From Limonium bicolor (Eukaryota > Streptophyta > Magnoliopsida > Caryophyllales > Plumbaginaceae): DNA of 64,000 bases. The notes under the pieces were generated by a model. It was not told where the DNA came from, did no database searches, and was given only the letters and a program-made list of their open reading frames with translations. The position numbers and the translations under genes were made by a program. The stretch spans positions 273,419,258 to 273,483,257 of the forward strand of contig CM041779.1 of the NCBI GenBank assembly GCA_023374045.1. Reading direction: 5' to 3'. Below are positions 24,601-36,199 of this stretch, piece after piece. Positions within the stretch are counted from its first letter, which is position 1. Each line of letters begins with the position of its first letter.

Positions 24601-24695
24601 TACTGTTGTTATTTATTCTTCCGTTGTAAGACGTATTTATTTTCTGATAATGTGAGTGATTATTATGTGTTTATTGAGAGGGGTGTTACATTATG

Positions 24696-25110
24696 GTTCT
24701 ATCAGAAACTGTAATCTAAAGTGTTTTGGCGCACGCTCGCTAAAGGGATTATATTACAATTTATTCAGGAACCATAATGTAAAGTTTTTTTTCTTTATGT
24801 TTTTTTTATTAAAATCGCCAGGAATCTGTTACAATTGTGCAGTTTCTGCACAATTGCAATAGATATACACAAATTGTACAATTGCAACACACCTTTACAA
24901 AATAGCAACAAAACACATTCTCTGCGCACAATTGCAACAGATAACAGAATCTGTTACAGCTCAAATCACTAGGAATCTGTTACAGATTGTGTAGAAACTG
25001 AAAATTGCAACAGATGTGCATGAACTTAATTTACAAAATCTGTTACAGATTGTGCAGAATAGCTCAAACATCAATTTTTGGCTTTCATTACAGCAGACAT
25101 TTGCCAAACA
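24696..25110. other. subterminal-repeat region of a probable CACTA element
   Basis: Continues the block interrupted at 18007: GTTTTGGCGC recurs here (24722) as at 17970. It is followed by at least four copies of the word ATCTGTTACA with GATTGTGCAG or its inverse TGCACAATTG between 24825 and 25060. Clustered short words in both orientations are typical of CACTA subterminal regions where transposase binds. I did not find a matching far terminus (CCACCAGTG), so the assignment is tentative. Open frames here look accidental. Confidence 0.4.
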
Positions 25111-25869
25111 TATTTGTTCCAATCTTAATTTACAAAATCGTACAGTAGCTAGCAATTCACAAATCTATTATACATTTCATTTCAGATTTTTCAATCCTGA
25201 TAACCACCTACATTTTCATGCCTCTACATATATACAAGACAAAAAGCTTGCTATCCTACCACTCTATTCTAAAAAAGAAGGCCACCATGCTCTCTCTGAC
25301 ATGAATCAAGTCTTTTGGCCCATAAGTCTTGAATTTGCCAAAGTGCTCAATAATCTGGAACAAGACAATGAATGGAACACATAATGAAATTAAGATAAGA
25401 CACCAAAAATCTGCACAAAGAACTAAATACAAGACAACACCATCTATCGTATTACCTTCTCTTCAGAGTTTCCAAATGTTGGGAAGTACGTGCAGAACTC
25501 GTACATGTACCGCATGACGAAGTACCCGCAACTTTTGGAATCCGGTTGCTTAGGGCACTAAATCACCAAAATTCACGTGTGTAAAATAATTGTAAAATGA
25601 TAATTAGCACGAATGAAAAAGTAAATTAATTTTGGTTCAAAAAAACTTAGAAATAATTAAGCACTAATTGAAATTTTCATACTTTATGATTAAGTCTTCA
25701 ACGATGAATTCTTTCCACTACCCCATTGGATCTAGAACGAGCAGAGAAGTAGTGGCGGTGTAGAAGATAAACAAAGCCCACTGGTGGCTACAATTTCAAA
25801 TACAAAATCAAATGAGGAATGAAGGTACATAAGTTAGCTAATTAGTATGTAAACTTACATCAGAACTCA

Positions 25870-27005
25870 TGTTTGGTGATACAACATTAGCATAAATAAT
25901 TTGTTCTCTTCTTCATCAACATTGAAGCAACGCTTCATGTATCTACAAAAACTCCCTGGGTCCCTAGTGACTGAATTGAAAGATAAACACTCCGCGCACA
26001 CCGCATAAATGGTGGTGATATTCTTCTCATGGCATCTTTCAAGTAATGCTCTATTATATCACATGTACTATAAAAAGTTAGCTAATGCTACTTCATAGTT
26101 ACTTATTCTATAAGATTTTAAATTATAAGAAAAGAACACTTACTTTACATAAGCTTGAATGATGTAATGTCTAGGTAATCTCCTGGACATCGTCTCTCTG
26201 ATATCCCCAAAGTTGATCGTTGTGGTCATATCTTCTTCGTAGTGAAACAACAACTTTGGAAGTGTCATAATGAAGTTGATGCACTAAGGTCCCTTCGCAA
26301 TAATCTTGTCATAAAGATTGACCTGATGAGGCCCTAAGAGTTTAATCAACTTATCTGGTAGTGCGAACCTAGGTGTCGGTGCCCTAGAAGTTCTGGCTTG
26401 ACCCAGGGTCATTGGATTAGTACCCTTCGTACCCCGGGATGTAGGGTTAGACTTTTGAGAAGCAACCTACATATCCTATAGCTCACATTGATCAAAACAC
26501 ACACAAGCAATCATTAGCCCCACCATCGTCCGGGGGTGTCCGTGGTTTCAGACAGGGCATCTTGGACCCCAGATAAGGCATTTATGGGTACGGATCACCC
26601 TTAGATAACAGCATTCACATGGTTTCTGGCGGTGTTTTTAGCTCAACTTTATGTACGTGTAGCCTGAAAGATTTTAAGTATGTTAGTAATCAAAAGAACT
26701 CATTTTGACTTCAGATTATTAACTAAACTTAGCAAACAGGTTATTAGGTAGACACACAAAGAAACCTACATTAGGGAGCCAGAAAAAGACGGTTTAATCC
26801 CAAATTTAGACATAGAGTATATTAAATCTAAGGAAGTTAGAAAATCTTATTTCTAACTTTTTTTACCTTCAGAATCTGGGAGTTCCTCCACCTCAGAATC
26901 CTCGAAAGCTTCGTCGGTGGTAGTCCCAGATTGAGTTCAACCCAAGCTTCTAACTCTTGATTGTTGATGATATTCTTCACGTTTTGGTGGTGGTTTGATG
27001 GATGT
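25870..27005 (-). pseudogene. decayed four-exon gene, family not recognised
   Basis: Coding-like minus-strand segments joined by convincing GT-AG introns. Exon 1 (about 27005-26867) is acidic: KREEYHQQSRVRSLG, TTDEAFEDSEVEELPDSE. An intron with donor G|GTAAAA and acceptor TTTCAG leads in phase to exon 2 (26663 to about 26480; KHRQKPCECCYLRVIRTHK). Exon 3 (26466-26144) reads TPRFALPDKLIKLLGPHQV and HYEEDMTTTINFGDIRET. Donor AAA|GTAAGT and acceptor TTATAG lead to exon 4 (26067 to about 25870; YAVCAECLSFNSVTRDPGSF). At least five stops or shifts make it inactive. I cannot name the family. Its position beside CACTA-like repeats suggests a transposon gene or a captured host gene. Confidence 0.5.
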
Positions 27006-30000
27006 TTGATGAGTTGTGTTGCAATGGGAGTTTGAAAACAAGCTTTTTTATGGATTTCAATGGAATTTTGGCTTTAATTCGGAGCTTGGGAGTTCAAAAC
27101 GTGGGGAATTGAAGATGGCTGGGAATTTTTACTTCTTAGGGTTCTTAGTTATCTCTCTAGGTCAAAGTAAAGGTTCCTTATATAGACATCACTAAAGGTA
27201 GAGTAAACTTGGTAAAAGACCGAAGTTTGCTGGGATTCGGTCGGGTAACTTTCTGAAAGAATCTGATCATGAAATTTTGCCAGCATGTAAAAGAAGATAT
27301 AAAATTGGAATGTTTGGATAAAGGAATATTTTTAAAATCAAATTTTCATCAGATCATGTTCAGAAAATAATAGTAAATTATTGGAAATTCAAAATTTGAA
27401 ATTCCAATTCCATGATGCTCTAATTGTCATCCGTTATCATGAGTTAACATTTCGAGTTGATTTGAATCATTTTCAGAGGAGAGAGAAAGTTTACGAGATG
27501 GTTTAAGAGCCTTGAAAATTACAAAAATGTCCCTCGGGATTATTAATCGGTCACCATTGTCCTGAGATGTGTGAACTAGTCATGGTAGGATAGGGGAAAT
27601 TCTTAAGACGTTCTTCAACTTGGGATTCTACGCCCTTAGACCATTTTTCCCTTTAAAGCACTTGTGTCCTAAGACACCCTTTTTTGGGGGTCAAAATTTT
27701 GGGTATAACACTTTCCACCAAGAGACAAAATATCCCTCAAACACTATAAAGAGTCCAAAATACCCTTCAAACTTTTCAAATGACCAAAATGCCACTTAAC
27801 CCATTAAAAGGTTTGAAACATTCCTCAAGATAATCGAAATTCCCTTCAAGCTCTTGGATGACTCCCAAACCCTTCAAATGCTATTCATGCCTTAAAAATC
27901 TCTATTACACTCTTTCTCCCTATTAAAAGTTGCAAACCTACACAAGATTGCCAAACACTCTTAAACATCTCAAAAGACCAAAGAACCTCTCGTCTTCAAC
28001 GACATCCATAAATTCTCAAACCCCTCAAATCTTCTTACAATTCCCCGATCACTAAATTTGGGTCTAATCTAGCCATTCAATTCTCTAACTCCTCCCATTT
28101 GTTCATTAAATTTTTCCATATTTCTTTAAGCTTCTCAACTTTGACAATTTCCTTACACATTTGGTTTTGGCTTGGTAGGAAAGCTCGCCTCCACAACGGT
28201 CAATAGTGTACTCTCTTCCCATCCTATCATATCTTCCTCTTTGTGCCCCTTTAATTGAAGCTTTCTATAAAAGGGTTTTGAAAGAAGGTAATCTTCTACA
28301 GTCAGAGACCGTGGGTTCCACAAGAGCCATCTGAAGTTGTGGTTGATCTTCTAAGGGGCGTAACGTAGTAGGAACCCCACATAAAGTCTCTAGTATGACC
28401 AGATAAAATAATATCCATAGTTAACAATCTCAAAGTCAATTAAAGATTACTATAACCCTCTCTTTCACTTCCTACTTTGTTTAAATCAAATGAGGTGGAA
28501 ACTCTAGTTAATTTCCACCCTTTGGCTTAAGTCAGTTGGATCCCACTGAGAGCAGGTGTAGTGCTTGTTGGCATTCCTCGTGAAGCTTTCTAAGAAAACA
28601 ACGATAAGTAGGTATTTGAGGGACACCATCATCCACAGTATGCCATTTTCTATGATCTAGATTTTATAGTTAGAACCATTAATATGCCCCCCCCCCCATG
28701 CTGAAAAATCACTTTCCACACATGCACACACACGCACACACACACACACAACATTTTTAAAGTTTCAAAACAAGTAAACAATCTCGTTAAGTATAGCAGT
28801 AGACTCTGAAATTTTGTACAAACAACAATTTATAATTATAAATAACTAGTCATGATCTCATATGATTGTTGTTTAATCAAATACAAAAAACTAGCTAACA
28901 TATAGTTTGTTCCAACATGATTGTATTCAAAAGGTAATTTTTACAACACGATACTTAGTGAACTGTAGCCGATCCTAGTTTGTAGAAGTTTTTCAGTTTT
29001 GTCCTAAGCTTTGTAGACATTTTGTGAGTTTTGTTTACCAAACACCCTATCTCTTTTTTCTAAGAGATGTAAAAAACTGTAGTGTGATATTGTTTTTTTT
29101 TGTAGTTCCTTTGATTTTTTTCAACTACAAGTGATTCAGTGCTCCTTTATTAAATTTCTAAAATTTGAATAAATTTCAGATTTTTTTATGACTTTATGGT
29201 ATTATGTGACATGTGGGTTGCTGTTATTTAAAAGTGTAATATATTCCATATAACATTTATATTCTATGAGAAATTTAAAAAAAGTCGCATGACTGATAAA
29301 TGTCTTTATTTTGTTCTGTTTTTTAAAATTTTATATAAATTACTAGGGCTTTTGTATAAATATCTGAACATTTTGTATTTTTTGTAAGCACCAAGTGTTT
29401 CTACAATCTAAAAATGCTTACCAAATACCATGAATCTATATTCTCTAAGAGATACTAAAGAACTAGTTTAATTTAACTATCTTTTTTGTTTATATCCCTT
29501 GGAGTTCATATAAAATGTTAGAGAGTTTGTATCAATTCCTATTATTTGTATACGTTGTATGGGAGCTATACACATCTAGATTTTATTTATGTTGTTTGAG
29601 ATTACTTTAATTATTAAAATAAAAATTACAACCTTTAAATCTCAAGCATAGATTAAAACTAAAATAGGATAATGAATTTGTTTTACTCAAGTTAGGTTCT
29701 AAATATAGAATTTCTTTTCATAAAATGACTATACAATAGTTAAATTTTATTAAAACTTGGTGAAGAAGATGGCACTATTAGTTCTTTGATGATGCTTCCT
29801 TATTTAATGAGTAAGAATACAAATAGAAAAAATTTATAAGATGTTCACATGCCTAAATGTGAAAGTTTTTTTTTTCAAATGACACAAACAAGATAAAGAA
29901 ACTAACAAGGAACAACAACACAAATGGGATAGAGGAGGACAATGTGCTTTTTAAACAACTTTACTTTTGTTTACTTCAATTTGTTTTTTCTTAAGAAATG

Positions 30001-30767
30001 TTTTAGTAGGATTGTTAGACCATCACAACCGACTGAAATCTATTAATAATAGTATAAAAAATAAAATATGAGCTGAAGGAAAGAAACAAATAACAAAAAA
30101 AAGAAAATGAGAAAAACATAATTATTTAGAACAAAAGAATTGAATATCTTAATAAAATAGATTATATATAAACAAAGGGACATACTACTATTTTTCTAAA
30201 GATTGAATTCCACTTTATTGTCATGGATATAGTGTTACATTTTTTTCTAGCTACCTAATGATTCATGTCATTAGCTCAAGTAACACACAAAACCAATATA
30301 GACTAGATATGTGACAACTTTTGACATTCCTAGACATCAGGCATACTCGTGAAGAGGGTGGGTTAAATCTGTCATACCATTTGTTCAGGTTGAATAATTT
30401 CTGTCTAGGTCAAGACCCATCGATTAGTACATTTTTTTAGTTACATCATAACTTTCCCAATGCTTCTTGCTGGAGCTAACCAATTCTCTCTCGGGCGAGA
30501 GCTCTTCCCTGCCCCCTCCTCCTTTTCCTCACTTGTAAAATAATTTTTTTAGTTTCATTAATGAATACAATCATGGATCTTCCTAAGTTGATTTTTTTCA
30601 AAGCTTTCCTTGTCCATTAAAATTCACAGATCTATGGTGATATTCTACCACACTGTATATCATCGACTCCTTATTCTTGATCCTCTGCTCCAGCTAGTAA
30701 TCCCTTCCTTTCCAGTTGTGCCTTTAGGCCACTCTCTACTGTAACCCCCTCCAACTGGCCACCACCC
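27006..30767. other. no gene recognised
   Basis: AT-rich sequence without supportable coding regions on either strand. 27700-28150 is rich in CCCTTCAA and CCTCAAA words but has no clear repeat unit. 28760-30480 is low-complexity A/T. No tRNA or other RNA gene was seen. Confidence 0.6.
28687..28752. repeat. poly-C run and (CA)n microsatellite
   Basis: A run of 11 C (28687-28697), followed after 26 bases by about 14 CA units with one ACG interruption. Confidence 0.9.
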
Positions 30768-31924
30768 TTGTTCTACCCCCCAACTCTAGTTCGCTCTATG
30801 GGATCTCTCACCCATCGTTCAGTGAAGGAACTCACCTGTCTATGTGAGGAGATTTCACTCACAAAAGAAGAGGTCTCACATATCTCCATTGATGGCTTGA
30901 TGGACCATGACTTGGTCCTGTCCTTCAATAAATGTATGTTAGGAAAGTTAGTCACCACTCATGGCATCAACATGCGGGCGAAGGAGGCTACCTTGTCCAA
31001 GGTTTGGAAACTCCAAGGCCACCTGAAGATCAAGAAGGTCGCCTCACAAATCTTCTTACTGGAGTTCAAGTGCATAGGGCATGTTGCATGTAATCCTCGA
31101 TCGTTGTTTGTGGTCTTTTGATGGAGCTCACCTAATCCTTTAACAAATCGATAAGAAGAAAGCCTCCTCGGATCATGTCTTCCTGATCATTCCCATCTGG
31201 GTAAGATTCCACGATGCCTCTCTTATCTTGCACAACAAAGACTCTACTAGTAGCCTCGCTTGTCGTTTTGACACATTTTTGGAGTTTGAGGATGAAGGAG
31301 CTCGCTACGGTGGGGACTACCTGCGTTTCAAAGTCATGATCTTGGTTAATAAGCTGGTGCTTCGCTGCTTGAAAGTCATCCCCAAGTCAGCAAATTATCC
31401 TTTATGGCATCTCCTTTATGGACCATGGTTGTGGGCTTTAAGCCTCCGTATAGAGCAATAGGCGGGCTTTGACACCAACTCAGACACTTGGAAGATTGTT
31501 TGAGGTCTCGCGAGTAAGCCATCGTCAAGCCTACCAGACCCACATTCATCCAAGGACATTAATCCTTCTGAAACCTCGACCACAACAGATGTTTCATCCC
31601 TTCAAAGCTCAGAGGATGCTAGTGCCCCTACCCTGATCATTAACTTAACTTCGGCCATGCCAAGCGCATCTATGAGCTTCCAAGACATCTTCGACAAAGG
31701 TATGGGACCAACTAGTCCCGTGGACCTTTCAAATGTAAAGAAATGCAACTATGATAGGGTCCTCAAGAGTACAGACTCGCATGGAGCCGTCGCCAACCCC
31801 TAAGGCCATCTGTGTCCATAAAGACTTCTATGCCCAAGGACTCATCCATAGTCATTGACCTCATGCAACCTACTACGAACAAGGAGGCAATCTCTGGCAA
31901 GCCCAAGGACTTTCTAAGCAAATG
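30768..31924 (+). pseudogene. LINE ORF1-like relic with DUF4283 domain
   Basis: The first 117-codon stretch (30768-31121) contains LGKLVTTHGINMRAKEATLSKVW and ASQIFLLEFK, the usual start of the plant DUF4283 domain in LINE ORF1. The frame then shifts: WSFDGAHLIL follows from about 31104, with IIPIWVRFHDASLILHNKD and GGDYLRFKVMILVNKL after it (31180-31360). This matches the WSFDG, PxWVRxxxLP and LRVRVxID landmarks. A Ser/Pro/Thr-rich tail (GLASKPSSSLPDPHSS onward, to about 31924) completes a typical ORF1 layout. The zinc knuckle after DUF4283 is not clear. No reverse transcriptase follows, so this is a 5' fragment of a dead LINE. DUF4283 also occurs in other transposon-derived proteins. Confidence 0.72.
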
Positions 31925-34900
31925 ATTGGTGGTGCCCATGGTCACCAGGCACGACAAGGAATTGTGATGGCTATGTGGGTCAACTGAAGTCACTTATCTA
32001 CATACTTTACAATAAGAGCAAAGCCTCACTTATCTCAAGAGTTTTATGTTATTATGATTTTAATTTGTGTTAGTCCTTTTATTGCTATGCTTATGTGAAT
32101 ATCTGGTAATCCCTTTGTTTGTTGGAAGTCTTTGTTGACCTTTACTAAACACAACAAATGGAATAAGTGGTGGGATCTATCGGTGTTCCTAGTGGTGCTC
32201 TTCTTGACACTATTATCCCCCATTTGCACTGCTCTTAAAAGGATGCTTTCATTGATAGCTGGATAGGAAGTCGTCTTGTCGGATAGAACTGACCTCAGTT
32301 GTCTCCCCCCTCGGACTAGCCATAGCACTCCATGTCTAAGCTAAGAATCAGGAGACCCTATGCAATTTCCTTTCATAGCGTTGCATTAAGGTAGGATGGT
32401 CACCTTAGATTAGGGGCGGAGCCAAGAAATTATTTTAAGAGGGGCAAGAATTTTTTCAATAACATTAATTAATATTTTTAAATTAACTTTTAAATTTTTA
32501 ATTAATATTAATTTTCAATATTTGTAATTATATTTTAGAAAATGACATAAATATGTAATTTAAAATTGAAATATATAGATTAACATATAAAGAAGTTTGT
32601 TTTACCTTTCTTTTTATTTCAAGTTTTAAAAAATTGGTATATTAAATTATATGTTCATGTCAATAATATAGAACAATAGTTCCAACTAGTAGTTTTTTTC
32701 TAAAAACTTCTTCCAAATTTTTTTTGATTAATTATAGTATTATTTTAATTTGACAAATATGTAATAAAAAACTAAAAACACTTGTATTATGGATAAATAG
32801 GGTGCATGATTACTAAGACTAACCTAATAATCAGTTTTACTTTAGACTATATCGCTAAAATTGAAATATTAAGAGTTTTAATAGCTAATATAGACGAAAA
32901 TGATTTTTACAATATAATTTTAATTAAAACAAATATTACATGTTAATAGAAATATAATTGATAATCTTCGTTTCCTTCTTGACTACTAGTTTATGGTATC
33001 TTAGGTTTGTAATCACTTATTTATAATAAAATGTCTTACTTAAAAAAAAGACAAATAAAATTTTTGCGTTACTTTAGGTTCGGGTCACTCGGATTGGTGT
33101 TAGATTGTGTTTAGATTACAAGTTAAAAATGGATTTAGATTATTTCAAATCATGGTTAATATTTTGAATAAAATAATTAAATAAATATTTACTAAATTGT
33201 ATAAAAACATAATTTCTACTGAACAAAATATAATGTTTGTTGTCTTTAGAAAAAAGCTTAATTTTTAGATATAAAAAAAAAGAAATATCTATAAGACTAA
33301 AGCTATGTTTGCCTTGGTTGTTTTTGTTTTAGCTATTTATATGTCATAATATTTATTGGAGGAGAACTTATACCCACTTGGGATGCAATGAGACCCATAC
33401 AAGTACCATCTTTTTATGCTATAAATTTGTTATGCTACAAAAATAACGAACGAGAATAGATCGTGGATCCTAGTAATATAATGCTAAGTTATAAAAAAAT
33501 TCAATACAACATCCATTTCAATTTTCATTCAATTTATTCATATTAAATCTAATTTGCAGTCATTGTTATTTTGGGTCACTTGGTTTTGGGATTGTTTTAG
33601 GTCATTATTATATCAGGTTATTTGATTTCACAATTTTGAGTCAGCAATATTGAGGTCAATCAGTTAAATATGTTTAAATATTGAAGTTTTGGTTGAGTTA
33701 GGATTTAAATCAAATTGATTTATTTTTAAAGCTTGGATCAAATTTTTACGGACTTACTAGTGGAGCTTTAAGATATTGGATAAGTTCTGACGTCATACCA
33801 AAATTTGCATTATTAATTTAAAGTGTCTGTCAATAATGCTAATTGATCGAAAAAACTTTACATATTTGAATACAAAAATTAGATCACCATTCATATAAAA
33901 AATTAATCCAATTATCAAAGTGAATATGACACTTTATTTTAGTGAAGATATAGGGAGCGTTTGGTTACATAAAAAACAGTATAAATGGACAGTATATTTG
34001 TTGTGGCATATGCTATTTTAGTCTCATTTATTTGTTTTGTTGTTCCGGTAAAACAGCATAAATATCAGCATTAACGTCGGTATCAAATACTACTTTTTCG
34101 TTTCCGCGCCTTTTACTTATCTCATGTCATTTTTTACAAGTTAATTTATTTGTTATAAATAAAACATTGCTTCAAATAATTTATAAAAAATATTACTACT
34201 TCGTTAGCCAAATTAATAATACTAATTTACAATATATTATTTATAATACCACATAAATTAATAAAATTTAAAAAACCAATAAATATACACACTTGTTAAT
34301 ATATGAATTAAAATATTAGAAATGTGTATAGAAATATGAATGTATCATACAAAGTTAAAAATGTATATATATTATTAAAAATTACAATGTCATTATAAAT
34401 TCACACAACATTATTAGAAAATATTTAAAACGCTTGTTTTCTTTTTTACGCTTTTATATTTGTAAGAATTATAAAATTAAGAAAATAACAATACATTACT
34501 TAGAAGTTACAAATTTTACTTATATAATAAAAATTAATATTTTATTGGTTATATAAATATATTTATTTTTTTGGTTTCTCGGGCTTTTTATTGTAAATTT
34601 TTACTCATAGTAATATATTGTTTGTGATTTTTTTTTTATTAACAAAATAAAGTTAGGTAGTGTAATAAAATAAACTATAATTGTAATGCAAAAATAGTAA
34701 ATACACTACATATATGTCACACTATCAAAAAGTAATTTTTAAAACAACTATAAATATATGTCAATGTCATCCTACAAACAAATAGACCTGCTACTAAATA
34801 TGTTACAAATATATCGCCAAAACAGAAAAGAGCCATAAACCTCTATTGGGCGAGCAGAGCACGCACGGCGATTAAGTTAGAGATATCGGTTTATTTCAAA

Positions 34901-34964
34901 GAGGTGGCGGGACTTACTTTTCAAAAATAAAATAAAATAAAGAGGTGGTGGGACTGGGAGGAAG
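31925..34964. other. no gene recognised, very AT-rich
   Basis: 32400-34800 is strongly A/T-rich without supportable genes. Two short transposon-like words stand out: TTAGGGGCGGAGCCAAG at 32411 and TAGGGAGCGTTTGGTTACA at 33950, both common at ends of plant DNA transposons. I could not find matching inverted ends, so no element is called. Confidence 0.55.
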
Positions 34965-35236
34965 ATGAGACCCACGCACAAAACTTGCGGAGGTCTCCTC
35001 CAATTTTCTGCCTTTCTCTCTTCTCTTCCCACCCTTTACCGTTCCAGTTCCACCTTGATATCGTCTGTGTTCTTGGTCCTTTTCCCCTTTTCTCCTCTCT
35101 CAAACCCTAAAAGAATTTCAAACTTGGTCGAGGGGTGGGGGAGAGAGACAAACGATACAAACGAGACGGGGCTGTTGATTGTTCGGATTGAAAATTTCGG
35201 CGCTTGCGGCCTCAATCAACAGTCCCGTTTGAACAG
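34965..35236 (+). other. candidate 5' UTR exon of the host gene
   Basis: CT-rich stretch (CTTTCTCTCTTCTCTTCCC, CTCTCTCAAACCCTAAAAG), typical of plant 5' leaders. It ends TTTGAACAG before GTTCTTGT, a possible donor. It is the nearest leader-like sequence upstream of the gene at 38729 on the same strand. If joined, the intron is about 3.5 kb. An open frame of 101 codons from 34965 has no recognisable content. Confidence 0.4.
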
Positions 35237-35899
35237 GTTCTTGTTTTGCAAATTATATTCATTACTTTGATGCTTATTATTGTCACCGGGGTTGATTTTG
35301 AAAGGTTACACTTTCTGATTGTTGTGTTTTTGTTCGAAATGACTGCATTTTTGTTTTTTTTTTATTGCCGTATCAGCTGGTTCTCCAGCCAATTATCAAA
35401 AAAGACTGCATTTTTGTTTTTAAAAAAACTCTGAATATCATTGTGGAACATGGTCTCGCATCCAAATTGTTGTAGGACTTCTCCTTGATTTTTACATTGA
35501 TTAGTGTCATTAATCCAAATTTTAAGCTACGGTATGATTGTTTGAAGCTCGATTGAATCGTGAGAGATCAATTTTTTCAGGCATATGAATTGGTTTGCCT
35601 TTTTTGACGTGTTTGTTCAACTCATCCTTTGTACTTGTGTTTGTTCTTGGTGGAACATGATAAATTAAAGAAGCAGTCTCTCTGTTGTCCTTGGGTTACT
35701 GTCATTAGAACGTAGATATCCTTTTATTTGACAACAGTATACTTCTTGTCCGATTTTTCTCGGCTGAAACGACTATATTCTGTGGAGATTGAGTTTGCAT
35801 GGTCTAAGTCGTGAAACTATTGCAGATTGAATCTGTTTATTAATTTGATATTTTTATTCTGTACGTCACTACGATGGTTTGGCCCAATATGTAATCAGC

Positions 35900-36199
35900 C
35901 TAAGTTGGCAATTAAATTGGTTAGACAAATCACTTAGGAGGAAGATAGCAATATATTTGTTTACTAAAGTAGTTTTTATTTTCTGGTTATTGTAATCTTC
36001 TTCTATCTAATGCTTTGATTTTCTCTTTAATGCTTCGATTCTATTTCCTATATTATTTTCATCTTCTTTCTTTCCATATTGTATAAATAGACCCCATACC
36101 TACACCCGATCAATACAACTGAGTTTACATTCATCTTCTCCACTTTATATTTCTCTCTCTTCACGAAACCGAATCTTCTTGGGAATTCTAAATCAAACA
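35900..36199 (+). repeat. Ty1/copia LTR, 3' part (left end uncertain)
   Basis: Ends ...AAATCAAACA and is followed at once by TGGTATCC-TTGCTCTGA, a damaged initiator tRNA-Met primer site. It contains a TATA box (TGTATAAATAGACC, 36080) about 115 bp before the end, and CT-rich leader sequence. The left end was not located. Confidence 0.55.

Larger units (their letters stand above)
18008..24690 (+). mobile_element. giant solo LTR (6683 bp) with TSD TTATG
   Basis: Starts TGAAATACCCC and ends GGGGTGTTACA, the same ends as the LTRs of copy C read on their coding strand. It is flanked by an exact 5-bp duplication TTATG (18003-18007 and 24691-24695). No gag or pol is present. Inside are a splice-like module array (about 19000-20340), a very AT-rich tract (20200-22900) and a Stowaway MITE. 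A CCTCGGGCTCGG and GCCCGGGGGGCC region (23200-24050) matches the GC-rich 3' part of the other long LTRs. Without the MITE it is about 6445 bp, unusually long. It interrupts CACTA-like sequence. Confidence 0.88.

Noticed and set aside
17170..24690. One 7.5-kb element bounded by TGTAACACCCCC and GGGGTGTTACA
   Set aside because: The flanks show no target duplication. The true unit is 18008-24690, which has exact TTATG duplications and proper LTR ends.
25016..25384. 122-codon open frame downstream of the CACTA-like repeats
   Set aside because: Its first third translates the ATCTGTTACA repeats. There is no recognisable domain and no splice context, so it is treated as accidental.
27690..27725. 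GGTATAACACTTTCCACC as a CACTA or LTR terminus
   Set aside because: The match to the 17774 terminus is partial and no duplication is present.
28687..28752. CRISPR-like or regulatory repeat
   Set aside because: It is a simple poly-C and CA microsatellite. No spaced direct repeats of CRISPR type occur anywhere in this plant sequence.
32405..32450. Transposon-like word GGGGCGGAGCCAAG
   Set aside because: A single end only; no partner TGGCTCCGCCCC within several kb.
33950..34100. Possible hAT-type MITE starting TAGGGAGCGTTTGGTTACA
   Set aside because: No matching inverted end or target duplication was found downstream.
34965..35270. 101-codon open frame from ATG at 34965
   Set aside because: It is CT-rich leader sequence and reads as Ser/Leu/Phe-rich, better explained as a 5' UTR exon.
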